DNA of 6,909 nucleotides from Bacteroidota bacterium (GTDB lineage Bacteria > Bacteroidota > Bacteroidia > Bacteroidales > UBA1715), in contig JAJUFK010000125.1 in the NCBI GenBank assembly GCA_029266015.1, forward strand, positions 1 through 6,909. The letters are read 5' to 3'. Below, piece after piece: positions 5,826-6,909 of the stretch. The position numbers were made by a program, and so were the translations under genes. The notes below the pieces were generated by a model that saw only the letters and a program-made list of their open reading frames with translations, was not told the DNA's origin and searched no databases. Position 1 is the stretch's first letter; every line of letters starts with the position of its first letter.

Positions 5826-6866
5826 ATGAAACGTTATATTGTATTTCTTTTAGTTATTATATCTTATGCACTGCAAGCACAAGAAGTTAGTTTACAAGGT
5901 AAAATTACAAATTATTCCGGTAAAGATTCTCTAAAATTATTAATTTATTCAAGTAATACGCCGGTAGATATATCAATTCCGGTATCGGCAAAAGGTGAAT
6001 TCTCCTATACTTTTACTAATACTTATACAAATTATGCAAAGTTATTTTTTAATCCTAATGATTTTATTTTGTTAATACTTTCACCAAAAGAAAAAATAAC
6101 TATTACAGCCAATTATAATAATATGTCAGGCGACAATACGGTTAAAGGTTCTAAGCATACTGAATTGTGGAATAGTACAAATGCAAATTTGCAGCAATTT
6201 GCAAAAAATACTCAAGAATTGCAAAAAAAGTATGAACGAGCTATAGATTCTGTTGAGAAAAAACGTATTGACTATGTAATTTCATTTGTTAAACAAAATC
6301 CTACATCATTAGCTTCGCTTGCTGTAATTGAAGTTTTAGATATAAGTATGTATTCCAATATTTATGAATTTCTTGATTCAAGTTTAATGTCGGTACATAA
6401 AGGTAATCCAATTGTAGAAAATTTTCATACTAACTTAAAGCAAGCACTGTTTCTTAAGGAAGGTTCCTTGGCTCCTGATATAGTATTGCAAGATGAAAAT
6501 GGTAAACAAATAGCTTTGTCATCTCTCAAAGGGAAAGTAGTTTTAATTGATTTTTGGGCAAGTTGGTGCAGGCCATGTCGTCAAGAAATACCAAATCTAA
6601 AAAAGGCTTATAGTATATATGGAAATCGCGGATTCGAAATTTACTCTGTTTCAATAGATAACGATAAAAATGCCTGGTTTCAAGCATTAAGTCAAGAAAA
6701 TATGCCTTGGATTACAGTATATGATGCTCAAAAAGTATATAGCAGTATGTATAATGTAACTTCTATACCTCATACATTGTTATTAGGACCCGATGGAAAA
6801 ATAATTGCGAAAAATGTTCGTGGTGGTGCTTTAGAGGAATATTTACAACAAATAATCGGAAAATAG
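5826..6866 (+). CDS. Exported thiol-disulfide oxidoreductase, DUF4369 plus TlpA/ResA-like thioredoxin domain
   Basis: This 346-residue protein begins with a signal peptide (1-18, cleavage LQA before Gln19), so it acts in the periplasm or envelope. Residues about 20-105 resemble DUF4369: VSLQGKITNYSGKDSLKL, two hydrophobic strands, and ITANYNNMSGDNTVKGSKHTEL. A helical linker at about 110-205 has a coiled-coil-like Gln/Lys-rich part. The C-terminal AhpC/TSA-redoxin domain (about 213-346) has GSLAPDIVLQDENG, then FWASWCRPCRQEIPNL with the redox pair Cys248/Cys251, and the cis-proline at SIPHT (Pro315). Such proteins probably reduce or shuffle disulfides in exported proteins or assist cytochrome c maturation; the partner is unknown. 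It starts at ATG 5826 in an AT-rich context without a Shine-Dalgarno sequence and ends in TAG. The nearest -7-like match, TATATTTC at 5798-5805, is one base off and lies across the birA start. The 43 bases after its stop show no terminator. Confidence 0.92.
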   Translation: MKRYIVFLLVIISYALQAQEVSLQGKITNYSGKDSLKLLIYSSNTPVDISIPVSAKGEFSYTFTNTYTNYAKLFFNPNDFILLILSPKEKITITANYNNMSGDNTVKGSKHTELWNSTNANLQQFAKNTQELQKKYERAIDSVEKKRIDYVISFVKQNPTSLASLAVIEVLDISMYSNIYEFLDSSLMSVHKGNPIVENFHTNLKQALFLKEGSLAPDIVLQDENGKQIALSSLKGKVVLIDFWASWCRPCRQEIPNLKKAYSIYGNRGFEIYSVSIDNDKNAWFQALSQENMPWITVYDAQKVYSSMYNVTSIPHTLLLGPDGKIIAKNVRGGALEEYLQQIIGK

Positions 6867-6909
6867 AAGTATTACTTTACTCGTGTCGACACAAATTGAA
6901 TGAGATTAA

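Noticed and set aside
6883..6892. Perfect 10-bp palindrome GTGTCGACAC shortly after the thioredoxin-like gene
   Set aside because: It has no loop or U-tract to act as a terminator and no second copy in the window; the sequence ends 17 bp later, so an operator role for a downstream gene cannot be judged.
1..6909. Defence system, phage, mobile element or CRISPR array
   Set aside because: No integrase, transposase, nuclease, toxin-antitoxin pair or regularly spaced repeat was seen; the intact genes are mostly housekeeping or envelope genes with similar base composition.

Overview
The window looks like chromosomal DNA from a low-GC member of the Bacteroidota, most likely Bacteroidales-like. The evidence is the strongly AT-rich intergenic DNA, the lack of clear Shine-Dalgarno sequences, several exact matches to the Bacteroidota -7 box (TAnnTTTG), signal peptides ending in Ala-Gln, a DUF4369-type N-domain fused to a TlpA-like thioredoxin, a DUF7033-type polysaccharide-deacetylase relative, and a greA-HIT gene pair. 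No mobile element, CRISPR array, tRNA or rRNA gene is visible. Species cannot be named from the sequence.

Layout, left to right. Bases 74-658 (+) hold a small secreted, probably beta-barrel protein gene interrupted by one in-frame TGA at 299-301. A 12-bp hairpin at 663-691 separates it from a convergent block of genes on the minus strand. Read in transcription order (right to left) that block is: birA biotin ligase (5808-5074), a single-pass membrane coiled-coil protein of unknown function (4947-4048), greA (3921-3448), a HIT-family hydrolase (3444-3052), a polysaccharide-deacetylase-like protein (best start 2951, end 1644) and a prohibitin/SPFH protein (1530-712). On the right, a DUF4369/thioredoxin lipid- or periplasm-facing thiol oxidoreductase (5826-6866, +) diverges from birA, with only 17 bp between the two start codons.

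The coding content is mostly ordinary housekeeping and envelope maintenance: transcript-cleavage factor, nucleotide hydrolase, biotinylation, membrane scaffolding and periplasmic thiol chemistry. Only greA and the HIT gene, 3 bp apart, clearly form an operon; most of the others have their own promoter-like or terminator-like signals.

The most interesting structure is between genes. greA is preceded by a 13-bp RNA hairpin plus U-tract that stands between its only visible promoter box and its start codon, as expected of a leader attenuator. The deacetylase-like gene is preceded by a second hairpin plus U-tract whose loop contains a -7 box, so readthrough from greA-HIT and local initiation would have different fates. 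I found no evidence for a wholly new multi-gene system.
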